Below are positions 54,372 to 64,000 of a stretch of 64,000 bases of DNA, in pieces. Position 1 is the stretch's first letter; the number at the start of each line of letters is the position of its first letter. The notes beneath the pieces were generated by a model. The model ran no database searches. It was given only the letters and a program-made list of their open reading frames with translations, and was not told the DNA's origin. Source of the stretch: Terrilactibacillus sp. S3-3 (GTDB lineage: Bacteria; Bacillota; Bacilli; Bacillales; Sporolactobacillaceae); the NCBI GenBank assembly GCA_030437565.1, contig CP129291.1:1364001-1428000 (forward strand). Reading direction: 5' to 3'. A program made the translations under genes and the position numbers.

Positions 54372-55651
54372 ATGAAAGTGTAAAAAAAAAAAAATCAGCG
54401 GAACGGATTCGGTGCCCAGCGATCTCTTGCTTTTGCTTCTGATCGGCGGTTTATATTTTTTAAGCATTGCGTTGTCGAATGCCTTCGTCAATGTTTACCT
54501 GTGGAAACAGTCAAAAAGTTATATTGATATCGGTTTTATATAATCTAATGATTGTGATTTTTCAGCCTTTGATGTTTATAATCGGAGGCTGGGTGGCCAA
54601 ACGGATCGACCGAGTGATCGTGCTGCGGTTCGGCGTATGTGCTTTGGCAGTCTTTTTTATCACCGTATTGCTGCTGGGAGGGCATGCCGGCCGTCATTTT
54701 CTTCTGCTTGGCACATCCATCGGCATCGGTTTCGGTTTATTTTGGCTGGCTTTCGATGTTTTGACGTTTGAGATTACCGAGCCGGAAACAAGAGATTTTT
54801 CAACGGTTTTTTAGGGGTCGTTTCATCCCTTTCCGGCATGGCCGGCCCTCTGTTCGCCGGCTGGATCATCTCAAAAATGGCCGATTCCATCGGCTATCAA
54901 ATTATCTTTTCTATTTCGCTCGGCCTGTTTCTGCTAGCGGTCATTGTCAGCTTTTTTTCTCAAAAGAAGGGGGGCGGAAGGCCGGTTTATTTTTCCGAGA
55001 ATCATTCGGGAAAGAAAATTAAACGAAGAGTGGCGGGCGGTGCTGAATGCTCACTTTTTTCAGGGAATTCGCGAAGGTCTGTTTCTTTTTGTCATCGCCA
55101 TCTGGGTTTTTGTTTCGGCAGGAAGTGAAATGGCACTCGGTGTGTTCAGCTTTCTTCAGTCAGGAGTGATGGTCCTGAGTTATTTTTTGGCCACCCATTT
55201 CATTAAGCCTTTTTTGCGTAAACGGGCAATATTGATCGGAAGCATACTGCTGACTTTATCCGTCCTGCTTATTGCTTTCAAGCCGGCTTACCATAAATGA
55301 TGATTCTGTATGCCATTTTGACCGCCGTTTTTTTATCCCGTCCTGCTCGTCCCGTACCAATCGATGGCTCTCGATGTCATCGGCAGTGGATGGAAAGCCG
55401 GAACAATGCGGATAGAATATATTGTTGTCAAAGAGCTGTTCTATAATCTCGGACGATTTGTGTCTATTGCCGTTTTTTTGGCCGCATTAAAACTATTTGA
55501 AGACGAAAAAGTTGTGTCGATCTTCCTGATTCTTACATCATTTGGATATATCGGTTTATATTGGAGTGTCCGAATGATTCATACCAAACAATTAGGAAAG
55601 AAGAGGGCAACTAAACCTGAGCATTACCCGGACGGCGAGAGCCCTATGTAA
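54372..55651 (+). CDS. yqgE: MFS-type membrane transporter (YqgE-like)
   Basis: About 425 residues, twelve-helix transporter layout with helices such as GLYFLSIALSNAFVNVYLW, LMIVIFQPLMFIIGGWVAKR, LLLGTSIGIGFGLFWLAFDV and SGMAGPLFAGWIISKMADS. The start ATG 54372 has GTGGGGGG just upstream. At least six frame breaks (54383 A run, 54540, 54812, 55012, 55298, 55335). Placed between sodA and pbpA like B. subtilis yqgE. Substrate unknown. Confidence 0.82.
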
Positions 55652-55761
55652 ATCGGTAAACCGGGAAAAAAAAGCCGCAGCGAACAGGAAATGCTGCTGC
55701 TGTCAATCACCTTTTGGACTATAGTCGGTTCGTACATGCTTATTTTTGCAAATGTCCTTTT

Positions 55762-55790
55762 TTGACAGAGTGAGACAGGCAAAGTACAAT
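55762..55790 (+). promoter_or_regulatory. Strong sigma-A promoter upstream of pbpA
   Basis: Perfect TTGACA at 55762-55767, 17-bp spacer, TACAAT at 55785-55790. It lies in the 335-bp gap between yqgE and pbpA. Confidence 0.8.
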
Positions 55791-55807
55791 AAAAGTGATA
55801 TAATTAA

Positions 55808-55838
55808 GGGCACCAAATCTTTTGGTGTCCCTTTTCGC
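55808..55838 (+). terminator. Hairpin with T run right after the pbpA promoter
   Basis: GGGCACCAAA-TC-TTTTGGTGTCCC then TTTT. It begins only about 10 nt after the predicted transcription start, so it may be a 5' stabiliser or block read-through from yqgE. Confidence 0.65.
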
Positions 55839-55986
55839 GAGTGCGGGAGGACTAAGCGGCGCAGCAGCCGAATGAGGAAAAATGGTGATTTTTTAAAACG
55901 GACAATGACAAATTAAGAAATACATGCGAATAATGTAGAATCGGGAACTGTTAAGGTGGACGAGGATGCAACATGGAGGGGAAAGC

Positions 55987-58033
55987 ATGGCAAAAGAAAA
56001 GATCAAACGAAAATTAAATAAAAATAATTTGCCATTCAGATTGAACATTTTATTTTTGACGGTTTTTCTAGCATTTGCACTGTTAATTTTACGTCTTGGT
56101 GTTGTGCAAATTGTCAGAGGTGCGGATTATAAAAAAATTGTTGACGGCACTCAGGAAAAAACAGCGCAGCTTGATTCGGCACGCGGGAAAATATATGACA
56201 CGAACGGCAAGGTGCTTGCGGATAACCAGGCCCAGCTGGCGGTTGTATATATTCGCCATACCGGTTTGGACGGCACCAAAAGTTTAGCACTTTCAGAAAA
56301 ATTAGCAAAACTGATTCACATGGATACTTCCAGCGTGACCGATCGTGACAAGCAAGAATATTACGTGCTCACACATTATAAAAAATTGCAGACCGCTTAT
56401 GAAAAATATTTGACAAAGAGTGATCAAGCTTCGCTGAAAAATAAACCGGCGAAAGAATATGACTTGCTCCTGAAGCGTATTCCCCAAAATGTACTGAAGG
56501 GTTTTACAAAGCAAGACATGCAGGTGATGGCGATTCAGCATGAATTTAACCAGGCATCCAATTTAACGCCGCACTATGTGAAAAAGGGGCTGACAGAAAA
56601 AGAGCTGGCCCTTATCGGCGAACATTTAAGTGAATTTCATGGAACGATCGAAACCGCGGTCGCATCGACGCGCAAATATCCCGACAGCCAGTATTTCTTT
56701 TTGGGAAAAGTACGCGACATTCCGCAGGAAAAGATCAATTCGTATTTGGCTCAAGGATACAATCGCAATGATAAAGTCGGCGTCAGCAACTAACAACAGC
56801 AGTATGAATCCTATCGGGGGGGTGTTCCGACGACTTTAACATTCAAGACCAAGAATGGCGAGCCGGTCGGCGACCCGACTGAAAAAGAAGGGAGAAGAGG
56901 GGACGATATTCAGCTGACAATCGATGGCCGGCTGCAGAAACAAGTGCAAAGTATTCTTGAGAAAAACCTGCGCGCGGCCCGAAGCCTGGGCGGGAACGGC
57001 ACAACCAACAGCATGTACGCGGTGGTTATAAACCCGAATACCGGTGCCCTTTTATCAATGGCCGGGGTTGCGTATAACCCATCGACAGGAAAATATGAAG
57101 ATGCCTCCGAAGGGACGGTCGGCTCGTCCTTCCAAATGGGGTCGGCGGTTAAAGGGGCAACGGTATTGACCGGCTTCCAGCACCATGCCGTACCTTCAAG
57201 CGTTGTCGACATGCCGATTCATTTTAAAGGCGGCGGAACCTTTAAGTCTTATACATCGGGGATCGGTACCGTGAACCCGGCAACAGCATTGGAACTCTTC
57301 CAACGTTTTTATGGGGACGGTTGCGGCCAATATGGCGGGATTCATCCTGTCACCGGGCGGCGGATACTATAACGCCCGTATTTTTACCGGCCCGAAATAC
57401 CAAAAAGCTTTTGAAGATCTGCGCCAGGGCTACAGCGAGTTTGGACTCGGTGTGCAGACAGGGGTCGATCTGCCGTTTGAAAGCACCGGCTACCAAGGCG
57501 GAATACCGACACAAGCAGGGAAAATTATGCAGTTTGCAATCGGGCAGTTCGACACATACACGCCTTTGGAAATGGCGCAATATGTCTCGACTATCGCGAA
57601 TGGCGGTTACCGGCTTGCGCCTCACCTGCTGCAATCGGTTCATGCACCGTCCAGCAATCCAAACGAACTGGGTCCAACGATTTATACGGATAAACCGAAA
57701 GTATTGAATACGATCAAAAATACGAAAAGCCAATTGAAGATTGTGCACCAGGGCTTTTATCTTGTGACCCATGCTGCGGCCGGTACCGGGGCCCAGCTCG
57801 GGACAGGCGCCAATGTCAAATATAAAATTGCGGCAAAAACCGGGACGGCGCAGATAGATGCTTTGAAAGATCCGAATTTATATAATAAGACGGCTGTTGC
57901 GTATGCACCGTACGACAATCCGCAGATCGCCGTATCGATTGTTGTTCCAAGCATCAAATCGGGCGAGCCTAACCTTGACGCGGCTCTTGATATCTTTAAG
58001 GCATACGACAAGTTATATCACTATACGAAGTGA
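55987..58033 (+). CDS. pbpA: Penicillin-binding protein 2A-like transpeptidase (class B PBP)
   Basis: Rod-shape/outgrowth transpeptidase of the PbpA/PbpH group. About 680 residues: short cytoplasmic N-terminus, one membrane anchor (ILFLTVFLAFALLILRLGVV), dimerisation domain (ARGKIYDTNGKVLADN), then the transpeptidase domain with SAVK (SxxK), SSN (SxN, in a shifted frame at 57285) and KTG in AAKTGTAQID. ATG 55987 after GGAGGGGAAAGC. Frame breaks near 56793, 57285 and possibly 56815. Confidence 0.94.
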
Positions 58034-58042
58034 CGAAGAGAG

Positions 58043-58078
58043 CAAAAGACCGGAGTCAAATTCTCCGGCCTTTTATTT
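58043..58078 (+). terminator. Intrinsic terminator after pbpA
   Basis: AAGACCGGAG-TCAAATT-CTCCGGCCTTTT stem-loop with T run. Confidence 0.85.
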
Positions 58079-58157
58079 TTGAATGAAGAACGTTGTATAA
58101 CAATGAATAACCTAGGGCAGCCACGGGGCCGCCATAAGTTTCCTAAAAATGGTTTGG

Positions 58158-58202
58158 CGATAAAAAAATCCGCTGCACTTGCCTGCAGCGGATTTTTTTT
58201 AT
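58158..58202. terminator. Terminator of the YceG-like gene
   Basis: AAAAAAATCCGCTGCA / TGCAGCGGATTTTTTT, near-perfect stem, usable in both directions. Confidence 0.85.
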
Positions 58203-58689
58203 CGATTCTTTGTGATGACTTTGGCGATTTCCGGAATAGACATATCACTATTGAGTTTGAATTTGCCAAGCTGAACGTATTGTTCAAGATGTGCGAACTA
58301 AAGTATTTATAAAAGGCATTTTTATCTTTAATAATATGATTGTCGATCAGCTGGTCGGCAATGTCTTTTGTCGACATGCCGCTTGCAATATGAAGGACGA
58401 TTTGGTTGACCGCTTTTTCTTTTTTATTGTTTTTCTGGCTGGTATTTTTTTGATTAGCATTTGCGCTTTTTGCCTGCAGATCGTTTTGCCATTTTTGGTA
58501 ATCGTCTTCACTGACGGCCACGCGGCGATGGCTGCTCAGATATTGCGTCACTGAAGCCGCGGTCAAAGGTTTTTCTTTGCTGCTTTTATTCTGACCCGAA
58601 TAATCAAAAACAAAATAAAAAAAAAAAGCGATGACGGCACAGGAGAATAAAACGCCGGCTGCAAAACCTTGCATTCCATTTTTAGTCAT
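58199..58689 (-). CDS. Short YceG/MltG-like membrane protein
   Basis: About 162 residues: N-terminal membrane anchor (FAAGVLFSCAVIAFFFYFVF), a disordered N/K/Q-rich linker, and one domain (NQIVLHIASGMSTKDIADQLIDNHIIKDKNAFYKY) like the LysM-type N-part of endolytic transglycosylase MltG, without its catalytic domain. After a break near 58290 it reads LEQYVQLGKFKLNSDMSIPE and stops at 58199. RBS AAGGTGGGAAGCAA before the start. Confidence 0.72.
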
Positions 58690-58704
58690 TTGCTTCCCAC
58701 CTTC

Positions 58705-58902
58705 TTACTTATCTCGTTCCTCGAGCATAACTTCTTCTTCGAGAATGCGCACTTTTTTCTTCACTTTGTATAATTCTTGCATCATTGTAATGGAGTTGTC
58801 TTCAATTTGTTTTTCAAGCTGCTTGATCCGGTCTTTTTTAAAGAAAGATATGGCAAGCGTCAATAACCCGATTATGATAAGAATCAAGATAATAAAGCCC
58901 AT
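58705..58902 (-). CDS. Small membrane protein with coiled-coil tail
   Basis: 65 residues: one membrane helix (MGFIILILIIIGLLTLAISFF) then a charged coiled coil (RIKQLEKQIEDNSITMMQEL) ending EEERDK-like. Start 58902 behind GGGAGGAAAAAC; an extension to 58944 is unlikely. Family not recognised. It is 15 nt upstream of the YceG-like gene, probably co-transcribed. Confidence 0.75.
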   Translation of the reverse strand: MGFIILILIIIGLLTLAISFFKKDRIKQLEKQIEDNSITMMQELYKVKKKVRILEEEVMLEERDK

Positions 58903-59173
58903 GTTTTTCCTCCCAATCTCTTTTTTTTTTGCACCAAAACCCATCCTTATTTATATCATAACTTGCCGAAGAGAGAAAGAGAAATGGGGAAAAAGACAGG
59001 TTATTGTAAAAATTGATCGAAAAATGGCAAAGCCGATGCAAACGGATCCCCAAAAAATGTTCGACGATCTTCACAGGGGTTGAAGAATGGCGGCTATTTT
59101 GTTAAAATACATAAGTATCTTTGTGACGGTAACGAAAGAAACCGAAAGTCAAAAGCAAAATGGAGGGATAATT

Positions 59174-59324
59174 ATGCGCGTACAAGTCATTCTCGAATGC
59201 ACTGAAACAGGCGATCGTAATTATATTACGACAAAAAATAAACAAAAAAATCCTGAACGTCTTGAACTGATGAAATACTGCCGCGTTTTTAAAGAAACAC
59301 ACGCTGCATCGTGAAACAAAATAA
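59174..59324 (+). CDS. rpmG: 50S ribosomal protein L33
   Basis: 49 residues: [20 protein letters not shown], then [11 protein letters not shown]. As written the frame ends ..VFKETHAAS at 59314, but a one-base shift in the TTTTTAAAG run gives the universal L33 ending [10 protein letters not shown] with a stop at 59322-59324. ATG 59174 follows TGGAGGGATAATT. Followed by yqgN as in B. subtilis rpmGA-yqgN. Confidence 0.93.
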
Positions 59325-59339
59325 TAACCCTGGTATTTG

Positions 59340-59385
59340 AAAGGCCGCAAAGAGCCCCAAAAAGGTTTTTTGCGGCCTTTTTGTC
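59340..59385 (+). terminator. Intrinsic terminator after rpmG
   Basis: AAAGGCCGCAAAGA / TTTTTTGCGGCCTTTTT stem with T run. Confidence 0.85.
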
Positions 59386-59415
59386 TGATCAGAAAAGCAG
59401 AAAGCAGGATGATAG

Positions 59416-59991
59416 ATGTCGGAAAAAAGAAAATGGCGGGAAAAAGTGCTGAAATGTCTGCGGAATATAGATGGAGAGACATTTGAGGCTGACTGCCGAA
59501 TGATTAGAGACAAGCTTTTCGAACAAAGGGAATGGAGGGAGGCAAAGGTCATTGCTTTAACCTTATCCAGAGGAAGGGAAATCGATACGCTGCCGATTAT
59601 TCAGGAGGGCTGGCGGCAACAGAAAATCATTGCTCTGCCGGCATGCGACATATCGGCAAAAAAACTTATTTTTCGCCGAACAGATTCGTTTGATCAGCTT
59701 TCAAACAGATCCTACGGCCTGCTTGAACCAAATGACTCTGAAACGGCACCGGTCGATAAACAGACGATTGATTTAGTCATTGTTCCCGGCGTGGTGTTTG
59801 ATCGGCTGGGCTATCGGATCGGATATGGCGGCGGCTACTATGACCGTTTTTTGGAAAATTTTAAAAGCCGGACGCTTTCCTTGCTGCTCGATGAACAATT
59901 GAAGGACAGAATACCTGTCGAGCCTTATGATCGGCCTGTAAATAAGCTCGTCACGCCGACGCAAATTGTCGAAGTAAAAACCGGGCGCTGA
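59416..59991 (+). CDS. yqgN: 5-formyltetrahydrofolate cyclo-ligase
   Basis: Converts 5-formyl-THF to 5,10-methenyl-THF. Intact, 191 residues: KWREKVLKCLRNI and GRKREID-like mid region, then the ATP/folate-binding block VIVPGVVFDRLGYRIGYGGGYYDRFL. Start ATG 59416. Gene order rpmG-yqgN matches B. subtilis. Confidence 0.94.
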   Translation: MSEKRKWREKVLKCLRNIDGETFEADCRMIRDKLFEQREWREAKVIALTLSRGREIDTLPIIQEGWRQQKIIALPACDISAKKLIFRRTDSFDQLSNRSYGLLEPNDSETAPVDKQTIDLVIVPGVVFDRLGYRIGYGGGYYDRFLENFKSRTLSLLLDEQLKDRIPVEPYDRPVNKLVTPTQIVEVKTGR

Positions 59992-60098
59992 ATGAGTGAG
60001 AAGCGACCGGGGCAAGCTATCCCTAAAGGCCGGGAAACAGGATTTTCTTTTGTAACATGGAAGCCGGCTCCCCCGTAAAAAAGGAGGCAACTTACAGA

Positions 60099-60287
60099 AT
60101 GAGATCACAAACAGCTGTTCGCCTTGGATTGGTCGCACTTGTTTTGGCCATTCTTTATCGCAGACGCTTCACCCTATTTAGTCTGCTGATTGGCTTTTTC
60201 AGCCTTCGTTATCTAATTCGGCGTTTGGTAACAGGTTTATTTCGTCAATTGGTTGACGAGAGTATGAATAGACTGCGCGAGGGGTAG
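60099..60287 (+). CDS. Small membrane protein (YqgO position)
   Basis: 62 residues, one or two hydrophobic segments (AVRLGLVALVLAILYRRR; TLFSLLIGFFSLRYLIRRL) with basic ends. Start ATG 60099, 11 nt after AAGGAGG. It occupies the place of B. subtilis yqgO but I cannot confirm homology. Confidence 0.6.
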   Translation: MRSQTAVRLGLVALVLAILYRRRFTLFSLLIGFFSLRYLIRRLVTGLFRQLVDESMNRLREG

Positions 60288-60338
60288 TTATTACCGGCTG
60301 TGGCGGCGCGGCGAGCGAATCGGTTAGTCAAAACGGTA

Positions 60339-61189
60339 CTAAATCGATTGTCTCAGCATAGCGATTTTTCCGCCGGCTGTTTCAATAATAACAAGCAGAT
60401 CCGTACCCCTCTTGTCAATCAAAAGAAGCGGCATGGCGCTGTTCATTGGATTGATCGTTTGATGGGGCCCTATTTTGATACCGAAAACCATATTTTTATC
60501 CAATCCTTCCCATAGCCGGCTAATGACCCTATGGGTTGTTTTTTGATCTAAGCCGGCTATCGTTTCATTGCCGATCAGCAGATCACTGAGAGCCATTTCA
60601 TGATAGCGCGAGCGATCAATATGATAAAGGGCAGCCGCTCTTTTTAAAATCCTTTGCTGTTCGTCGTGCATTCTTTCAAAATAAATTTTTTGCCGCTCCA
60701 ATTGTTCCTCTGTGTTTGGCTTTTTAAATGCGATCCATCCTCCGCCTAAATTTTCAATGGTGACGGCATCGCTCGATAGTTTATTTTTCCCCAAAATCTG
60801 ACCGCTGCGGCGACTCTCCGCATGATGAATGGACAGCGCTTCATATAGACCGGCGGACGGTAAAAATTTTTTTTTTTTTTGCCGAGCAGGCGAGACTGCG
60901 TTTGCCAATGGTTCATGATGGCATAAAGCCGATTATTTCTGTACAATAAAGACAAATCTTGCCTTAAGTAAACTTTTTTATTAACAGCCGACTCGACCTG
61001 CCAGTTGAATCGGGCCGGGCGGGGGAGCATGCTGAGCCTTGTCTCGGCCGATTGATAATGGAGTTTACTGTCGTCAGGATAATTGGTCATGCTTTCTTGC
61101 AAACGTTGGTTCTTCTCGAAATAGAATAAAAAAAAGGCGAGCAAACACGCCAAGACAAGAATGAAAAAAAAGGTTTTTTTTTTTTTCAA
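60339..61189 (-). CDS. Uncharacterised membrane-anchored protein
   Basis: About 282 residues, not recognised. N-terminal anchor (TFFFILVLACLLAFFLFYF), then an extracytoplasmic region with VNKKVYLRQDLSLLYRNNRLYAIMN and a repeat-free mixed alpha/beta C-terminus (LSDLLIGNETIAGLDQKTTH; PLLLIDKRGTDLLVIIETAGG). TTG start at 61189 after GGGAGGTCC. Frame break in the long T run at 60868-60880. Placed between the yqgO position and glcK, divergent from glcK. Confidence 0.65.
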
Positions 61190-61403
61190 AAAAAGGACCT
61201 CCCTGACAAGCCTTCATCACCATTCTATTCAGCGGGAAACGGCTGTTATGCATAGAATGGGTCAGGCAGCCTGTTAAAAAACACCTGCACCGTTTATGGT
61301 TCGGGACTATACTGTTATTAAGCAGACTTTCATGCTTACTTAGCCCCGGGAGAAGAGGCAAGGGTTTAGCAGGGAGAAGAGGCTCGCAGGAGGTGGTTAA
61401 GAA

Positions 61404-62385
61404 ATGAATGAAATGTTGAATATTGGCGTTGATCTTGGAGGCACCACGATCAAAATGGCGTTCATCGATGACAGCGGAAAAGTGATCGAGAAGTGGAATA
61501 TTAAGACGGATACCGCCGGCAATGGAAAGAATATTACAAGGGATATTGGTCACGCTATTGCGCAAAAAATGGCGGAACATCAATTCCGGCGCACGGAGAT
61601 CAGAGGCATTGGCATCGGCGCTCCGGGATTTATCGATATGCGGGCAGGGTTCATCTATCGGGCGGTAAATATCGGCTGGGAAAATTACCCTCTCAAAGAG
61701 GCGCTGGAAAGACAGACGGGCTTCCCCGTTATTGTTGATAATGATGCCAATATTGCGGCGTTCGGCGAAATGTGGCTCGGTGCCGGAAAAGGCGCAAATG
61801 ATCTGATTTGCGTGACCCTGGGCACAGGTGTCGGCAGCGGCATTATCATAAATGGGGACATTGTACACGGCGCGAGCGGTATGGCCGGCGAAATCGGCCA
61901 CATGACCGTTATCCCAAAAGGAGGGGCAGCTTGCAACTGCGGCAAAACCGGCTGTCTTGAAACAGTGTCTTCAGCAACAGGCATTCGCCGCCTTGCGCTT
62001 GAAGCCCTTGGCTATAATGACTCCGAAAGTATACTGCGGGCGGTGTTTGAAGAAAAGGGAGACATCAGCGCTGAAGATGTTTTTAACTGCGCTAAAAAAG
62101 GCGATTCTCTCTCGGCAGCAGTCGTTGATAAAGCGGCCTGCTATTTGGGATACGCTTTAGCGGCGGCCTCAATGGTGAACAATCCCGATAAGGTTGTTTT
62201 AGGAGGCGGTGTGTCTCAAGCGGGAGATATGCTGCTTCGTCCGGTCATTCACTATTTTAAAAGATATTCTTTGCCAAAAGTCTTTGGCCGTTCAGATTGT
62301 GACCGCAAAGTTAGGAAACGACGCCGGCGTGATAGGCGGCGCCTGGCTGGCCAAAACAAAGATCACGGGAGTCCGTCAGGCCTGA
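61404..62385 (+). CDS. glcK: Glucokinase, ROK family
   Basis: Phosphorylates glucose to glucose-6-phosphate. About 326 residues: ATP-binding IGVDLGGTTIKMAF, GIGAPGFID, DNDANIAAFGEMW, TLGTGVGSGII, and the ROK zinc motif GHMTVIPKGG.ACNCGKTGCLE. ATG 61404 after AGGAGGTGGTTAAGAA. A frame break near 62285 hides the usual C-terminus (GNDAGVIGGAWLA), with the stop at 62383-62385. B. subtilis glcK is in the same cluster. Confidence 0.94.
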
Positions 62386-62468
62386 CCCGTCCCCTTGCCC
62401 CCCCTCCTCATATTTTTAACGGTATTCATCATAGAATGAAAGATAAGCAGGCTTGAGGAGGTGGCAAT

Positions 62469-63665
62469 ATGAAAGTTCAGGCAAGAAAAGGAGATACGTT
62501 CTGGTATTACAGCAGGCTGTTTGACGTCCCGTTACCGTTCATTGCCGGCAGCAACCGCGGTCATGATCCGGAACGACTTGAACCCGGGCAAACGATTCAT
62601 ATTCCCGGTTTTCTGAAACGGACTCATTATGCTGATCATGACGACACTTTTTGGTCGATTGCGACCCAAAGAGGGATTGCACTCGATGCCCTTGTTCTGC
62701 TTAATCCCGACTTGAATCCTCACCATTTGCATGAAGGCGATGGGATTAAACTGCCGGTCAGGGCTGCAAAAAAGGTGGTTCAGCGGAAGAAAAGTTATGT
62801 TATGATCATACCGCACTTGTGAACGATTTAAAACGGTTGAAGGTCATTTATCCCTTTATAGAGCAAAGGAAGATTGGCGAGAGTGCGGAAGGCAAACCTA
62901 TTTATGAGGTAAGAGTGGGAAAAGGGAGGAAAAAAGTGCACGTCAACGGCGCCATCCATGCCAATGAATGGATCACATCCGCCGTCATCATGACTTTTCT
63001 AAACGACTATTTACTTTCGTTAACCAACCGGCAAACAATTCGCGGGCTAAACGCCGCTATATTTTATGACAATGTCAGCCTGTCACTTGTACCTATGCTC
63101 AATCCGGACGGCGTCGATCTCGTGGTACACGGTGCGCCAAAAGATGCGGAAAAGCGAAAGGGACTGATCGCTCTGAATAAAGGTCGGACTGATTTTCGCG
63201 ACTGGAAGGCCAACATTCGCGGCGTTGACTTAAACGATCAATTTCCCGCCAAGTGGAAGGAAGAAAAAGAGATGCGGGAAAGTAAACCGGGGGCCAAGAG
63301 ATTTCGGCGGTTCGGAGCCATTAACCGAGCCAGAAGCAAAGGCGCTTGCCGTGCTGACAAAAAGTGAGCAGTTTGATCGCGTCCTTGCTTTTCATACTCA
63401 GGGCGAGGAGATCTATTGGGGATTTGAAGGCTATGAACCGAAGGAGACAGAGACACTTGTTAAAGAATTTTCGCGAGTGAGCGGGTACAAACCCGAGCGT
63501 TATGTTGAAAGCTTTGCCGGATACAAGGATTGGTTTGAGCAGGAGTGGAGAAAGCCGGGGTTTACGGTAGAACTGGGAAAAGGCAAAAATCCGCTGCCGA
63601 TGTCACAGTTTCCCGAAATCTACCAAAAAAGTTTAGGCATTTTCCTAGCAAGCTTATATATGTGA
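62469..63665 (+). CDS. yqgT: LysM plus M14 peptidase: gamma-D-glutamyl-L-diamino acid endopeptidase (YqgT-like)
   Basis: About 398 residues. Two LysM modules (ARKGDTFWYYSRLFDVPLPF; ADHDDTFWSIATQRGIALDAL) followed by a zinc carboxypeptidase M14 domain: ligands in NGAIHANEWI (HxxE), a His in LAFHTQGEE, and the catalytic Glu in FTVELGKGKN. Such enzymes cut the gamma-D-Glu-diamino acid bond in peptidoglycan stem peptides. ATG 62469. Frame breaks near 62800 and 63280. Confidence 0.9.
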
Positions 63666-63892
63666 GGGTTAAGAAAGATAAATATTGGCAAGAGGGCAAT
63701 CTGCAACTTAAGGGCTCGGCACCGCCAAGTTTTCTTTATACTTTAAAAAGATTAAAAATCAGCGGAATAAAGTATAAGTGCAGCTAGGCTCTCTGTCGGC
63801 GCCTGCGGCTTGCCATCGCCAAGTTTTCTTTTTTTAATTTTGGACATGCTGCAGCAGTATTTAATAAAGAGATATCCAGGATGGAGGTGAGA
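63666..63892 (+). other. Intergenic stretch with a 15-bp direct repeat
   Basis: CGCCAAGTTTTCTTT occurs at about 63723 and 63819. No gene seen. Confidence 0.5.
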
Positions 63893-63895
63893 ATG

Positions 63896-64000
63896 ATGCG
63901 ATGGACAAAATGTCCTGTAGGGCCGATTCAAGCAAACTGTTATATTCTTGAAAACGAAGAAAAAGAAGCCTTGATCATTGACCCGGGGGCGGAGAGCGAA
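63896..64000 (+). CDS. yqgX: MBL-fold metallo-hydrolase (YqgX-like), 3' end outside window
   Basis: The first 35 residues MRWTKCPVGPIQANCYILEN and ALIIDPGAESE match the opening of glyoxalase-II-like metallo-beta-lactamase fold proteins such as B. subtilis YqgX. The zinc motif lies beyond the window. ATG 63896 is favoured over 63893 for its distance from GGAGGTGA. Confidence 0.85.
   Translation, partial: MRWTKCPVGPIQANCYILENEEKEALIIDPGAESE

Noticed and set aside
54243-54491. Minus-strand open frame at the yqgE start
   Set aside because: It is antisense to the N-terminal membrane helices of YqgE and has no RBS.
61074-61901. 275-codon open frame on the minus strand across glcK
   Set aside because: It is the antisense of the well-supported glcK gene and starts in unrelated sequence; composition is that of a shadow frame.

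Overview
The window is chromosomal DNA from an endospore-forming member of the Bacillales. Gene order follows the yqe-yqf-yqg part of the Bacillus subtilis chromosome almost gene for gene: holA, rpsT, gpr, lepA, hemW, hrcA-grpE-dnaK-dnaJ, prmA, rsmE, mtaB, rpsU, yqeY, floA, yqfC, yqfD, phoH, pgpH, ybeY, dgkA, cdd, era, yqzL, recO, ccpN, ppsR, yqxD, dnaG, sigA, trmK, yqfO, ispH, yqfQ, nfo, yqfT, yqfX, ispG, yqfZ, sodA, yqgE, pbpA, rpmG, yqgN, glcK, yqgT, yqgX. Spore genes (gpr, yqfC, yqfD) show that it sporulates. A fermentative lineage such as Sporolactobacillaceae would fit the lack of cccA after sigA, but this is an inference and I cannot name the genus.

The most obvious property of the text is not biological. 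Most long genes are split into two to five reading frames, usually at A, T, G or C runs, while the encoded proteins remain well conserved across the breaks. This is what uncorrected homopolymer indels look like. I therefore annotate such genes over their full span as one CDS and do not call them pseudogenes.

Layout: 1-15.2 kb is DNA replication, spore protease, LepA, HemW, the CIRCE-controlled chaperone operon and RNA/protein modification genes. 15.2-19.3 kb holds a phosphate-type transporter, a thioesterase, rpsU, yqeY, floA. 19.3-19.9 kb is a gene-free stretch with a strongly structured RNA-like element followed by a degenerate ~21-bp repeat array. 19.9-33.2 kb is the sporulation/PhoH/PgpH/YbeY/Era/RecO block and the CcpN-PpsR and DnaG-SigA units. 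33.2-33.8 kb is a gene-free gap with a cre-like site. 33.8-44.4 kb carries trmK to yqfZ, a PAS-less-looking sporulation-type histidine kinase and an NfeD-like gene. 44.9-45.4 kb is a six-tRNA array (Asn, Met, His, Ile2, Ser, fMet).

Between 45.3 and 49.75 kb lies the accessory region: about 4.3 kb bounded by direct copies of the tRNA-Ser tail plus tRNA-fMet. It holds an AT-rich secreted V8-type protease and a lipoprotein gene that is cut in two by a complete 1.5-kb IS256-type insertion sequence with a 13-bp direct repeat. The insertion sequence also carries a perfect 44-bp palindrome. From 49.8 kb the conserved chromosome resumes with sodA, a second degenerate 21-bp repeat array, the pntAA-pntAB-pntB transhydrogenase operon, yqgE, pbpA, and on to the start of an MBL-fold hydrolase at the right edge.
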